Shown: positions 21,847 through 32,570, numbered from the stretch's first letter. The stretch is DNA of 64,000 bases from Darksidea phi (GCA_030770425.1 JASJFT010000013.1:391596-455595), one strand, 5' to 3'. The notes: a model not told the origin generated them from the sequence alone. Made by a program: numbers and translations.

Positions 21847-23793
21847 ATGACCCTTGGCATTCTAGAGCCTAAGGCGGCGAGCGAGCAGCCTCCAGGCACG
21901 GAGCTGCTGGTCGATGATGCGCGGGCAGACGGGGAGCACCGGCTCGAGCATGAGAATCTTAAACATGGAAAGGGAAAGGTAGGAATCCACCTGAGGTCAC
22001 TCTTTGCACGCTCACCAGCATACACAGAAAACGAACATCATCCTCGTTCCACAACCTTCGGACGATCCCAACGACCCACTCGTAAGGCTCCCAAGTACAA
22101 GCCATCCGTGAATCCGCACTACATTAATAGGATTAACAAATCCATAGCTCTGGCCAACATGGAAACGCGAGACAGCATTCGCCTTCCTCTTCTTCAATTG
22201 CATAATCTTCGCCGCCTGTCCCGGCCCCATGATCGCCCCCGCAACCGTCGCGCTAGCCACCCAACTCCACGTTCCCGTAAAGCACGTCGCAGAACTCTCA
22301 GGCTACCAACTCCTCATTGTAGGCGCCCTGGGTCCTGTCGTCTCCGTGCTCGCCCAGAAATACGGAAAGCGGCCCCAGTTTCTAATTGCGTGTTTCTTTG
22401 GTGTGATCGGAACGGGAATTTGCATTGCGGGGTTCGACCAGAGCGATTTGCATAAGAGCTATGATGTGTTGCTTGCCGGGAGGATGGTGCAGGGCATTGG
22501 CACCACGGCCTACGAATCTCTCTCTGTAGCTGCGATCGGCGACATGTTCTTCCTCCATGAGCGTGGGCTACGCACCGCGCTTCTCGTGCTCACGCTAGCG
22601 TGTCTCTCCTCCTTGGTAGCCATCATCGGAGGGACCATGTTCGAGCACCTCGGCGCTCGAAACCTCTTCGTCGTACTGCTACCCATCCAGATCTTCGGCT
22701 TATTAGGAGCTTTCTTCTTCTTGCCCGAGTGTCAGTTTCAGAGACATGCACCGACAGCTGCTCCCGTCTCGTCTTCGGAAGATGTGCAAGAGAAGAATGG
22801 AGTTGCTGCTACACAGGAGACCACCATCACGGGGGCTAATAGCGATGCAGTGGTGAAACGGAGTTTTATCCAAGATCTACGCTTGACTTCGGGGACATAC
22901 GAGCAAGCCAGCATGCTCAAACTCCTCGGCGAGATCTTCGTACATCTACTTAATCCGGCAGTAGTATGGGTCCAACTGATCAGCGCTATCCTAATCGTAC
23001 GTCCTTCCCTCTGACTGCCACACCCCTTCCAGCGACTAACAGATGTGTAGTCTTTCTTCGTAGGTACAGCCTACACACTGGCCCAGATCTTCACCCCACC
23101 CCCCTACCGCCTCAGCGTCTCCCAAAACGGCTTCTTCTTCACGGGCGCACTCGTCGGTGGGATCTTAGGCGTCTTCGCCGGCCCCGTCTGCGATTTCGTC
23201 GCCAAAAAGCTAGCAAAACGCAACAAAGGCGTTTACGAAGCAGAATTCCGCATCCCCGTGTGCATAGTCGCAGTCATCTTGTTCGCGATAGGGTGGTTCA
23301 CGTTCGGCTGGGCGCTCGACCACCCTACATACTCGCGCGTGTATCTTTGCTCGTTTTGTTATGGGGCAGTGTGTTTCGCGACGTCTGTTGCATCGACGTC
23401 TGCGGGGTTGTATATACTGTACGTCGCCCTCTCTCCCTCCTTGCATCGCGATGCTGACCAGTTTACAGCGACGCATTCCGCACCCATAGCACACAAATCT
23501 TCATCCTGCAAATGATGATAAAAAACTTCCTCTTCTACGCCTTCAGCACCTTCGTCAACGAATTCGTTTCCAAACACGGACCCGGTCACATGTGTCGCGT
23601 CTTCGGCACCGTGACGTTGTGCGGATTTATAACATGTGTGCCTATGTGTAAGTGTCCTATCTGTTTAAATGTGAAAAAAGATGTGCAAGGTAAATATACG
23701 GTGCTAACAAACGTTCCAGATATCTTCGGAAAAGTAAACAGGGTATGGGTGCACGCCATGTGGCGCAAGTATTTGGACGGGAAAACACAGTAG
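21847..23793 (+). CDS. MFS transporter (DHA1-like)
   Basis: Six exons (21847-21978, 22028-22081, 22148-22996, 23051-23418, 23469-23647, 23720-23793), all with consistent phases, give 551 residues. The cytosolic N terminus ends in the fungal signature DPNDPLLWPTWKRE, followed by TM1 (FAFLFFNCIIFAACPG). The loop 2-3 motif reads QKYGKRPQF, and TM4 has GRMVQGIGTTAYES. A long charged central loop (about residues 215-270) separates the two six-helix halves. The last exon ends in a short cytosolic tail. As the end gene of the cluster it may import the aromatic substrate or export a toxic intermediate; direction and substrate cannot be read from sequence. Confidence 0.9.
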
Positions 23794-24341
23794 CACAGAG
23801 AGAGAATAGGGAGGATGTCTGTGAATAGCCGGGAAAGAGATATATGATGATCGAAGAGCGTGTTGTATTATGGTTTACAACTTCGTTCTACGATTAAGTT
23901 ACGGCATACCATACGTTCCCCACCCCCAACCGGACCGCCAACACGCCGACAAGTCAACGCAAGAGCTCAAAAGGGCGCTTTCACAAACGCACTAGCGAGC
24001 TACGTAAGCAAGAACCGTAGTATATATTAAACATTCATAGCCCCTTCGCTTCGCATCCCTACTTCTACCCACCACCTATCCGAACCGCGCCTCCCCCAAT
24101 CTACCCATTAACCAGTAACCATTCTGCCTCTAAGCATATCTCCTTCGCACCCACCGAATCAATACAGGTCAACATACTATACAAGACGAAAAATAAATAC
24201 GCTTTTGCAAAAAGAAGTCTTGTAAGACCAAAGTTGATAAAAAAAGAGCAGTCTACGTATGGGCTGAAACAGCAATTCTACAAAGGCGATTTTCGCATGA
24301 CTGAATCCGCATTGAGAGGAATATGACCGCTGAAATGAGTC
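23794..24341. other. intergenic between convergent genes
   Basis: This holds the 3' ends of the MFS gene (+) and the EFR3 gene (-). It is pyrimidine-rich in places and shows no gene. Confidence 0.6.
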
Positions 24342-27300
24342 TTAGTAGGGAGCCTTTCCCAGCCCATGTACATCATCTTCTTCCTCTTCGCCGCCGATAT
24401 CAATACTATCCAGGAAACCGCTAAAATCAGGTTTCTTGGCTTTCTTTCCCAATGGCGTCCTTTCACCCACATCGTCTCCAACCCCACTACTCCGCCCTCT
24501 TGACGCACTCCTCTCTCTAACGCTTCTCTTGCTCTGCGACGCACTTCGACTCTTCCGCGTCGCAATACTCCCATTGGCGTTCCCGCCCGGCGCCGTCTTC
24601 GGTCGGATAGCGGCATTGGTTCTTGGAGGGCTAGCTGATTTATCGCGCAGGGAGGCGGGGATGGGTGGGACAGGTGGTACGCCATCTGTTGAGAAGGCAG
24701 CTTCGCGGGCAAAGTGTGCGTTCGTAGCTGAAGAAGACGAAGGTGTAGAGCTTTGTGGCCGAGGCATGACTGTGACTGCGGGCGCATTGGGTGACTCAGG
24801 CGGCTGAGTGTGATGTGTCACTGTATGATCTGCGGTGACAAAGGAAAGATCTGAGAGACTGTGCATGCTAACCATGGATTCGGAGGCTGATGAGTCGCTG
24901 GAAGGCTGTTGATGGCGTTTGGTAGGCGGGCGAATAGAATAAGAAGTGCGCGGTGCAGACCCAGATAGAACACGCTTTAGATCATCGACGCGAACGGTGG
25001 AGCGGACGGAAGATGTGCTCCCAAGTGTCCGAGAAGGACTCTGGTGGCGATGAGGAGAGGACAAACGTCCCACAAGGCCGTACGCGGTCGATGGTGGACG
25101 GCTGCGCGCACGTCTTGGAGAGGCGAGGGGAGAGTTGTTAGCACTGTCAAGATTGCCGTTAGGGATAGAAACTCCGAGATAGTTGTTCTTCAGTTGCGTA
25201 GAAGCAGCAGTACGAGAGCCAGTCATGGAGGCGGAAGAAGAATCCTTGGTGTTCGTGGCGAGACATGCATCCCTTGTCCAGTCCGCGAGTAATTCTTCCT
25301 TGACTCTGTTAGGAAGTTGAGGTGCGGGCTGGAGTGTTTGTGGGGCATTGAGTGCTATTGACATCGACCGGCCTGGCGAATTCGGAGGGCTTGAGGGAGG
25401 CGAGTAGAGCGATGAGGAATAGCCGTCCGCGATCCTTTCAACGAGAGCTTCGCGATTGTCGAACGGCTTCAGTGCTTCTGTTTGCACTATCTCCACCGGT
25501 ATCCCGGCCGGGTTGGCACGTGGGGTTTGAATGTGCTCGAGTGGCATTGGCGGAACACAGACGCTCTTAACCCACAGTCCCTTGTTGTTCCGTCTTGATA
25601 TCTCCGCGTGGATCGTTCGCCCGACTGGGGTGGTCTCAAAATCCAAAGCTATGCTGAGAGCCGATAGATAGCCGTGGACTAAACTCCCTATACGAACTTT
25701 TGAGCCTGGACTGTCAAGTGCTTGAATGTCCTCCTGTAGCCGGAAAACCATGGGCAATCCAGTTCTTACAGCATTGATGCCAAGTTTGTTGACTAGGGTT
25801 GTGAGAAGGAGATGAAGCAACAGCAGATCGGGTTCGGAATCGACATATTGTAACGCGTTCTCGTACACAGCCAGATGCAGCAGAGCAAGGAAAGTGTTCT
25901 TTCCTTTCCGCGGGGATTTATCGCGTTGCGACGCATTCGAAACCGCACGTCTAGCAAGACCACTTTTGTCATTCTCTTTCTCCTTCCTACGTTGATCATC
26001 GACGAACTTCAGGTCTTCTTTGTTCTTTTCCAAAGTCAACCAGACAATTAAAGCATCAACGTAGGCTTTTCGGACTTGTCCGCTAGGATCGCGCAAAAGC
26101 CACTGCGTGCGCTCCCATGCTTTCACTTTCACAGAAGTCCGCGAAACTGGGGCAGAAGATCCGTCGGGCCTCCGAGTGTTTGCTGTTTTGATAATGTTCT
26201 TTACAGTTTCGAGTGCAGTAAGACGCGCCGTTTCGAAAGAGAAGAAGCGATCCACGTGTGAGGATTTCTCTTGAAGACTAGCTGAGCTGGCCACGGCATT
26301 TATAGCTCCAGCGGGGTCTTCGATTGCATCTGCGGTGGAGATGGCGGACAGTGGCGAGGGCTTAAGTCGACTCAGTATCGCGGCAACCATGTCTGAGATT
26401 TGATCAGTGTAGTAGACGTGGGTCGCAAGGCTGGCCAAGCATTCCTTTACGGTTTCTAGGAGATGGAGACGAAAGGGGGACGGTTGGTTGACGACTTCCG
26501 TTACCACCCCATCCAAGCTTCCAGAAGTCTTCGGATCACTCGTCAGGTCCCCGGAAACAACCGATGTGGCCTGCTGGTGTTGCGGTAGGATGGCAGTCCC
26601 AGGTCCGCCAAGCTGTAGTAATAGTAATATGTGTGAAATAAGGCCGGCCAGCACATCCATCACGCTGAGTCCGATGAAATTGATGGTGGAGCTGAGAAGA
26701 TAGTTGACCACTGTCGCAAGGACTAGTTGACGCCCCATATCACTTTCTACAATGGGGCTTCGGACCAATGCCTCCACGGTGCTGACGAGGATTGCATATC
26801 GATCCTGCACTGGCGCCCATCGGCATACCATGGCCATGAGCGTAGTAGCCCAATTCCCGACTCCAGTGTCGTGGGACTGCCCCTCCGGGTTCACATGGCC
26901 CCCAATGAATTTGAGGACCGCAGATGTCGCGAGTCGCAGCTGTTCCCGACTGACGCCCATGAAGATGTGTCGCAATGCTTGTAGCGCAACAGCGCCGACC
27001 TCCTCTTCGGCGAGCTTGTCCGCTTCCTCTGTGGTGCCCGATGCAGCAACCGGGTCCGCCTCGTCGTCGTCTGTCCGGGCCGTGGAAACGCTCTGCCGCC
27101 TCCGCAATTGCTCCTCTTTCTCGTGTTCATCCTTTACACTTTCGCGATCCTCGAGCCGCTTGAGATACTCTCCGCTTTCCGACAAGATGTTCAGTAGGAT
27201 GACGGGTATTATGACATCCAGCTGGCGGCCGGTCCCGGACCCCAGCGATTCCGAGGACGCGACCGCCTTCAGTGCCCGGAGCCCAGCCTTGCGGAATCGG

Positions 27301-27872
27301 ATTGCAACAGGCCAGCTAATAGGTGTCTTCCCGGCCTTGGCCACCTCTTTCGATGCAAAGCCCGCGTACAGCTGCACAATCTCCTCGTACTGGCTGATGT
27401 AGTCCTGGTCGGCAGCGAGGTTGGCGGGATCCTGGTGCGCGCAGAGGGCCTCGAAGGTCGGCACCGAGTCTTCGACCATGGCCACATCGTTTGACTTGAG
27501 GATGGTCCGCAGACTGCGCAGGACCGCGCTGGCGTAGAGGGGCAGGTCGCGCGGGCATTTCTCGATGAGCGCCTGGAGGATCTCGAGCGTAACCTGGACG
27601 TTGCTGCGTCTGTCTGTCAGCCCCTCGATTAAAAACATCTGGATGCTGTATACGAACCCTATCCGAGCCTTCCAGACGTCCGTCGTCGTGCGCTTCTCCA
27701 GAAAGTCGCCGACCTTCTGCAGCTTGCTGCGCCGCGTGCTGGCATAGTAGAGCAAGTAGCTCAGCTCGCTCGAATTGGGCTTGACATCGACATTGTGCTT
27801 CTGGTTCTTGGGATAGCACTTGAGCACCAGCACCTGGTGTTTCGGACGGCAGGCTTGCCGTGCGGCATTCAT
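24342..27872 (-). CDS. EFR3: EFR3 homologue, plasma-membrane anchor of the PI4-kinase complex
   Basis: A single-exon frame on the minus strand. The ATG at 27872 gives MNAARQACRPKHQVLVLKCYPK, the conserved basic, cysteine-containing N terminus of fungal Efr3; the frame stays open 67 codons further upstream but that extension is unlike the family. The protein is 1176 residues. The first ~700 are alpha-helical (ARM/HEAT-like) with the hallmark NSSELSYLLYYASTRRSKL and FLIEGLTDRRSNVQVTLEILQ. The remainder is Ser/Pro/Arg-rich and probably disordered and phosphorylated. In yeast Efr3 recruits Stt4/Ypp1 to plasma-membrane patches to make PI4P. The presence of both ends and uninterrupted reading indicate a functional housekeeping gene. 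Confidence 0.92.
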   Translation of the reverse strand: MNAARQACRPKHQVLVLKCYPKNQKHNVDVKPNSSELSYLLYYASTRRSKLQKVGDFLEKRTTTDVWKARIGFVYSIQMFLIEGLTDRRSNVQVTLEILQALIEKCPRDLPLYASAVLRSLRTILKSNDVAMVEDSVPTFEALCAHQDPANLAADQDYISQYEEIVQLYAGFASKEVAKAGKTPISWPVAIRFRKAGLRALKAVASSESLGSGTGRQLDVIIPVILLNILSESGEYLKRLEDRESVKDEHEKEEQLRRRQSVSTARTDDDEADPVAASGTTEEADKLAEEEVGAVALQALRHIFMGVSREQLRLATSAVLKFIGGHVNPEGQSHDTGVGNWATTLMAMVCRWAPVQDRYAILVSTVEALVRSPIVESDMGRQLVLATVVNYLLSSTINFIGLSVMDVLAGLISHILLLLQLGGPGTAILPQHQQATSVVSGDLTSDPKTSGSLDGVVTEVVNQPSPFRLHLLETVKECLASLATHVYYTDQISDMVAAILSRLKPSPLSAISTADAIEDPAGAINAVASSASLQEKSSHVDRFFSFETARLTALETVKNIIKTANTRRPDGSSAPVSRTSVKVKAWERTQWLLRDPSGQVRKAYVDALIVWLTLEKNKEDLKFVDDQRRKEKENDKSGLARRAVSNASQRDKSPRKGKNTFLALLHLAVYENALQYVDSEPDLLLLHLLLTTLVNKLGINAVRTGLPMVFRLQEDIQALDSPGSKVRIGSLVHGYLSALSIALDFETTPVGRTIHAEISRRNNKGLWVKSVCVPPMPLEHIQTPRANPAGIPVEIVQTEALKPFDNREALVERIADGYSSSLYSPPSSPPNSPGRSMSIALNAPQTLQPAPQLPNRVKEELLADWTRDACLATNTKDSSSASMTGSRTAASTQLKNNYLGVSIPNGNLDSANNSPLASPRRARSRPPSTAYGLVGRLSSPHRHQSPSRTLGSTSSVRSTVRVDDLKRVLSGSAPRTSYSIRPPTKRHQQPSSDSSASESMVSMHSLSDLSFVTADHTVTHHTQPPESPNAPAVTVMPRPQSSTPSSSSATNAHFAREAAFSTDGVPPVPPIPASLRDKSASPPRTNAAIRPKTAPGGNANGSIATRKSRSASQSKRSVRERSASRGRSSGVGDDVGERTPLGKKAKKPDFSGFLDSIDIGGEEEEDDVHGLGKAPY

Positions 27873-28624
27873 CGAAGGCGTAGGTGCGGGTGCGGAAGTG
27901 CCGAGTACCGCAAGTTGTCGATCGGGAACGGGGTGCGGCGGATGGTTAGCAATTTCGGAATGGCGCAATGGCGTGTCTAAATGAAGCCCAACGTTTGCAT
28001 GGTCGAGGTGCGCGACCCAGTGAATGGTATGCGTAGGGGGAGTGTAGAGGTGCCGGTTGGGCTTGACTGCCATGGAAATGTGGTCACTCTCACTCCAGTC
28101 AGCCCAGCCCTATGCCAAGCATGATGACGAGCATCAAACACCAGGCCAATCATCCGTCGCACCCGCACCAGCTCTGCAGATGAATATTTATACAATTGCA
28201 TACATAGTAAAGAATTATCCCGAGAGCAAACAAAACCCCGTGTCTATCTTACAATGACTCCAATAGTATATGATACACTCCTAGACTTTCTACTTCGTTT
28301 TCGTTACTCTTTACTTTAAGAGGAATTATCGAGCGAAGGATCTCGATCTTGGAGAAGCCTGCACGGCGGAACCACGTTCCTGGAATAGAGAAGTCTTTCT
28401 ATTCCTGTCCGAAGGCTTGGAGCCACTCTTTCTTTGTGGCGTGAAGGAGGTAGACTCGCTATCAGTACGCTTAAACCCACCGTCTCTTCGCGGTGAGAAG
28501 GACTTCGCGTCATCGTCTATCTGAAGCCGCCTTTCCGCCTGAAATCACCTGCCCTGTGCGGTGAGAAGGATCTCGAAGTATTGTTGTTACGTTTGAAGTT
28601 CCCCTTTCTTCTTAACCCTCTCTC
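27873..28624. other. intergenic upstream of EFR3
   Basis: Contains the EFR3 promoter and the 3' flank of the next minus-strand gene. Two similar GCGGTGAGAAGGA segments occur near 28490 and 28558. No gene is supported. Confidence 0.5.
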
Positions 28625-29617
28625 CTACTCATCTTCCTGTCTCCCTTTTCGTTTCGGTTCCATGTATCTGTTCTCCGAGTCCCCGGCGCCTGCTCCTAGC
28701 GCATAGTTGAAATTCGTTAATTTCTCTCGGCCAAACTCAGAGATGGCATCCATCGACTCGGAACCCTCATGGATATTGTCATCTCCTCGACGGAATCTCT
28801 CTCCTGCGGCGCCTTGAGCCCTGCCTGAATCAAGCGAGTATTTCTCGTTGCATGACTTGATCAAGCCCATCCGTAACACCATCGGCAGCTCGCCCTGCTT
28901 CCCCTGTTGCATGGATTCTGCAACTGCCCTCTGTACTTTGAGCAATCTCTTCGTCAAGTTTTTGGATGCTTGCTGGGTTGGTAAGGCCAGGACCCACATG
29001 ACGCGCCTGCGATCACAAAAGGGATTTATGAGATATTCAGTCCCCTCCGGCATAGCTTTAAGAATGAAGTCCGGACGTAGGTGCGGAAAATGGTTGTGTA
29101 TCCATGGCCAGCGATCTGAGGGGCCTGGCGTCAGCTGCTCCTTCTTGGGGGTGTACTTGCCCTTCATCTTGACGCTGAATTCCACGGGACACGCGGCCTC
29201 AATGAAGCGGTACGCTTTGTCCAGCATCTGCTGCCAGTATGCAACAGGGCTACCACCTAGAAGGTGCACCTCCTTCAGCGCCGCGAGCTGCTTGACCTCG
29301 GTTTTGTCCGGCTTTGTGTATATGGGCTTGTCGAGTCTGACATGGGCGTTGGTAGAGTGTGCCTTGATAAGAGCGTAGTTGTTGAACTCGTCGGCCGTCT
29401 TCTGCTTCTTCATCTCTTCAATGTTATCCAAGCCGGGCGGCATTTTATCGCACAGGTACAGTATGTGGCCGGGCTTGACCCATTCGTTGTAGACTTCCTC
29501 CAACGAGACGTTCTTCGCGATGACTTTACCACCAGGGCCGTCCAGCACATTGATCCGATGCTCTGACTCATGGAGGCGCGGTGGGTAGTAACGGGAGAAG
29601 GGGATGACCTTGTGCAT
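28625..29617 (-). CDS. mitochondrial translation initiation factor IF-3-like protein (5' end uncertain)
   Basis: The frame runs from the first in-frame ATG at 29617 (MHKVIPFSRYYPP) to the stop at 28625, 330 residues. The N-terminal part (RINVLDGPGGKVI...VSLEEVYNEW) resembles the IF3-N fold. The middle (LAALKEVHLLGGSP followed by a long helix and VEFSVKMKGK) resembles the IF3-C segment that binds the small ribosomal subunit. The C-terminal ~100 residues are charged. Sequence upstream of the ATG in the same frame is Arg/Ser-rich like a mitochondrial presequence but has no ATG before a stop; an ATG at 29807 lies in the adjacent frame (MSFAAHLRLSS). A one-base indel or an unrecognised exon could therefore hide the true N terminus. 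Function is inferred from weak motif similarity. Confidence 0.6.
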   Translation of the reverse strand: MHKVIPFSRYYPPRLHESEHRINVLDGPGGKVIAKNVSLEEVYNEWVKPGHILYLCDKMPPGLDNIEEMKKQKTADEFNNYALIKAHSTNAHVRLDKPIYTKPDKTEVKQLAALKEVHLLGGSPVAYWQQMLDKAYRFIEAACPVEFSVKMKGKYTPKKEQLTPGPSDRWPWIHNHFPHLRPDFILKAMPEGTEYLINPFCDRRRVMWVLALPTQQASKNLTKRLLKVQRAVAESMQQGKQGELPMVLRMGLIKSCNEKYSLDSGRAQGAAGERFRRGDDNIHEGSESMDAISEFGREKLTNFNYALGAGAGDSENRYMEPKRKGRQEDE

Positions 29618-30491
29618 GCCGAGCACCGTTTTTGCCCTGGCCGTCTTGTAGAGATGAAGTGTGCGGCATTGCGGAGTAGACAAGGACACCGAGGACGGCG
29701 GGCGGTAATTCAGCCATCGTAGGGACCGCAACGATACTTTGGAGGGCGGGGAGATGAACGGTACGATCGTGGGTTGAGGACAGACGCAGGTGCGCGGCGA
29801 ACGACATGGAGGACGGGAGCTGCGATACCCCCAATTGACATGTCGAATTTTTGGGACGCGCGCTAGTCCGACGAGGGCTAGCGCCCTTTCTAACTCGCTG
29901 CGTCAAACGGAAGTTCTGAACCTACAACTGGTTCCGGTTATAGCCGCCAACCTAAGCTGCCGCCGCTTTAACCTAAGTCAAGAGTGAGCGAACCCTGAGT
30001 TAAGCGTTAGCGGACTGAGCGGAGGCTGCGTAGCATGAGCAACCCCTGCTGTTTCGGACCTCCTTGAAGCCGGCCGTTCTTGCCCAATCGCGAGTCCTTT
30101 GAGCAAGGGTGACTACAATCAACCGCACCTCACGAAAAGTTCCCAGAAACTGCCTCCGTCCTTATTAGCTACATAGATGATCGTAGGCAGTTTCGGGCGG
30201 ATGCTTTCGCTTTGGCTATTGTTCACAGAGTTCGAATATGGCCAAGGAAGGGACGCCTAGTTGCAGCACAAGGCATAGCCAAGTCTACTCAAGTACATGA
30301 GTTAGATTCGGGCCTACCATGGAGCATTTGTACATAATAACCAAATCTATTTAGTAGTTGCCAGTACGTGACGGAGTGGATGGGGGATGGTAGTTTCAGT
30401 ACTCATTGGCGGGGTCGTATATATTCGTCGATCGTCTTATAATAGATAATATGTTGCGCGATGTACAGAAAAGGTCATCAGTGATGCTTTC
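29618..30491. other. intergenic, about 0.9 kb
   Basis: No supported gene. It marks the start of the gene-poor accessory island that extends to about 47.3 kb. Confidence 0.5.
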
Positions 30492-30891
30492 TCAATCGTC
30501 ATCGCTTTCAGTTCCACTTCCGCTGTCAGTTCTTTCAGCAATCGTATTCTCTACCTTATCCTTCTGATCTTCGATTAAAGTGCTATAGGAAGTCACGGTT
30601 AGTCTTGCACGTACGCGTACTATGACTCTCTCTCTCTAGGACTCACCGCAGTATCCTCTCCACAACTCCGTCCAGAAGCTCTGAAGCTTTCTGTGTACGT
30701 TTTTCGTACCCGGTTCTCTGCAGTTGTTTATCCAACGAATGCTGAAAGTATTTCTTGGCGGGTATGACGCGATCGTTGCGTGCTTCTGTCTTCACATTTG
30801 GTATCAGATCCTCGAAAATCTTCCGGATGCTTGTAGGGTTTTGCAACCAGTCGCGATACGGAGCAGGCTTGTTGGTACTATACTTTGACAT
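30492..30891 (-). CDS. small uncharacterised protein, 111 aa
   Basis: Two exons on the minus strand, 30891-30647 and 30582-30492, joined by a GTGAGT...TATAG intron with consistent phase. The product begins MSKYSTNKPAPYRDWLQNP, is Lys/Arg-rich and helical through its middle (KKYFQHSLDKQLQRTGYEKR) and ends in an acidic tail (SGSGTESDDD). I do not recognise it. No signal peptide, membrane segment or cysteine pair is visible. It lies back to back with a degenerate subtilase fragment, only 15 bp from it, so it might be a surviving piece of a rearranged locus rather than a free-standing gene. Confidence 0.45.
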
Positions 30892-30906
30892 GTCACGAGG
30901 TGCATA

Positions 30907-31480
30907 ATGAGGGCCGTCAAACCCGAGGCCAGGGCCGAAGCAAAGTTATATATGGCAAGGCTGCACCAGACCGAGACAGAACATGGGCATTTCCAACCCA
31001 CTGCAGACTCAGCTGCCAAGGTAAGTCTGTTTCGTCATTTCCTTGCGCCGTCACAGCCCAGCTGCGTTGACACGCTCTACAATATAGGCCATCAGATGGG
31101 CTATCCAGATGAGAGTTCACGTAATCTCCATGAGTTGGACTATACCGGGAGACGGCCAGGATCTCCAAAAAGCGGTCCAGGAAGCGCATCAAGCGAACAT
31201 CATCATGTTTGGTTCTGCCAGTGACCAAGGAGCCACCTCGGAGAGACGCCATTCATGGCTAAACTTAGCAGGAAGTTCGAAGGTCCGGTAATATGCATTG
31301 GAGGCGCTCACGAAGCAGGTTATGCTGATGAGAAAGCTTCGGCAGAAGCAGAGTTCTTCTTTCCCGGTCAAACACAAGGGATACCAGGCCCCATGCCTCA
31401 CATGAAATCCAACTTCGGCTCCAAGATTGGGAGTTCAGTAGCCACACGACAGGACGGAGCGAGATCAGTTCGGCAGGACC
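30907..31480 (+). pseudogene. subtilisin-like (S8) serine protease domain fragment
   Basis: The first part (30907-31020) reads MRAVKPEARAEAKLYMARL, then a good intron (GTAAGT...ATAG) to 31088, then AIRWAIQMRVHVISMSWTI, a standard subtilase stretch. The frame then breaks near 31285: the continuation VICIGGAHEAGYADEKASA and FFFPGQT is in another frame. The catalytic-Ser surroundings survive as GSSVAT (canonical GTSMA). The catalytic Asp and His regions are absent upstream and the helix after the Ser is lost. Such domains occur in fungal STAND-type proteins as effector modules. This copy cannot encode an active protease. Confidence 0.65.
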
Positions 31481-31946
31481 GCATGTGATATCGCTTCAGA
31501 CTCTGGCAAACGTGACCTTCTTGCACCAGAGCGCGGGCTGAAGACCCACGAATACCCGTGCAAAAAAGTAGAGGATGGTTCAGCCACACAATGGTCTTGG
31601 AATTGTGACTCCTGCGGTCGACCCATCGAAGATGACCATTTCTATCGTAAGTGCATTTTCTACTCTTCCAGACGGGAGGATGTTACATTTACTAATGACC
31701 CCGCCAGATTGCTGCAAATGCTCCAATGATTGCACGGGGAGGGAGACTTTCGATATGTGCCAGGATTGCTACAATGGAAGACGTGGAGCCAGTTGCAAAG
31801 AGAAGGATCACAGTATACATCTGAGATTTTACGGTGCGCTTATGACTTCATATGACAAGTTCTCGTCAAACATCAAAGAGTTTGGGCGTCAAAAGTCGGA
31901 CCGCGAATCGGAGAGCGGGAAAAATGAGACCATGGAGGATGAGTGA
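31463..31946 (+). pseudogene. ZZ-type zinc finger fragment
   Basis: A frame without start codon runs from 31463 through WSWNCDSCGRPIEDDHFY, crosses a canonical intron (31647-31707) and continues HCCKCSNDCTGRETFDMCQDC to the stop at 31946. CxxC, CxxC and CxxC pairs plus late His residues (DHSIHL) fit a ZZ finger. It follows the subtilase fragment directly and may once have been the C-terminal end of the same gene; the intact STAND protein at 40478 also ends in a ZZ-like finger. Confidence 0.6.
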
Positions 31947-32113
31947 GTGCGGCCTGGGCCCCTACGTCGCCCTATTCCCCAGACCGGTCAGATACTCAAG
32001 ACATTTACATTCTATCTGCATACTTCCAATACTCATAAAAGCAAATGTATCCCCATGATGATGAATATGACCATTAATATAGATGAAGCCGAAAGATATA
32101 CACCTTTTATTAT

Positions 32114-32570
32114 TTACAAGTCAGTTGCCAATATATGATAAGAAAAACCGCCTCGGGAGAAGGCGTCATATTCCCCCTTTCCCTGACAAGGGCCATCGAC
32201 TTCAATGCCATCAACATACTGTACCGGCTTTCCGCCGGACCCAGAACGGATCAACTTTCCACCACCAGGAGAATTGACGTCAATCGGTTTCCAGCCGAGC
32301 GTCTGCAGGCCGCGATATGAATCCTTGGCGAAGGCAAGAATATGAGCCTGCATCGCGCTGCTAGTTTCGATTTGCAACTGAGTGACACTGCCTAACCCTT
32401 TGACTAGATCGTATGTCCCAAAATTCATTGGCACGTCCTACACCTGAAAAATGACTTCTTGTAGAAAGCCTGCCGTAGGCTTGTCTATAGGGAAAGGGAC
32501 AAGAGTAGAGGCCTCGTTGGCGGTGTTTAACAGGATTGCTGGCAGCCGGGCAACTTTGCATAACCTTGCC
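32114..32570 (-). pseudogene. C-terminal remnant of a type-B carboxylesterase
   Basis: In one minus-strand frame I read ARLPAILLNTANEASTLVP, then an in-frame TAG at 32438-32440, then a tail with LQTLGWKPID and VQYVDGIEVDGPCQGKGEYD to the stop at 32114. This matches the last ~140 residues of fungal COesterase proteins as I recall them. The catalytic Ser and Glu parts are missing. Upstream it runs into an AT-rich tract, which probably marks the break point. Confidence 0.5.

Noticed and set aside
24278..24807. 169-codon minus-strand frame and 123-codon plus frame inside the 3' end of the EFR3 gene.
   Set aside because: Shadow frames of the EFR3 coding sequence.
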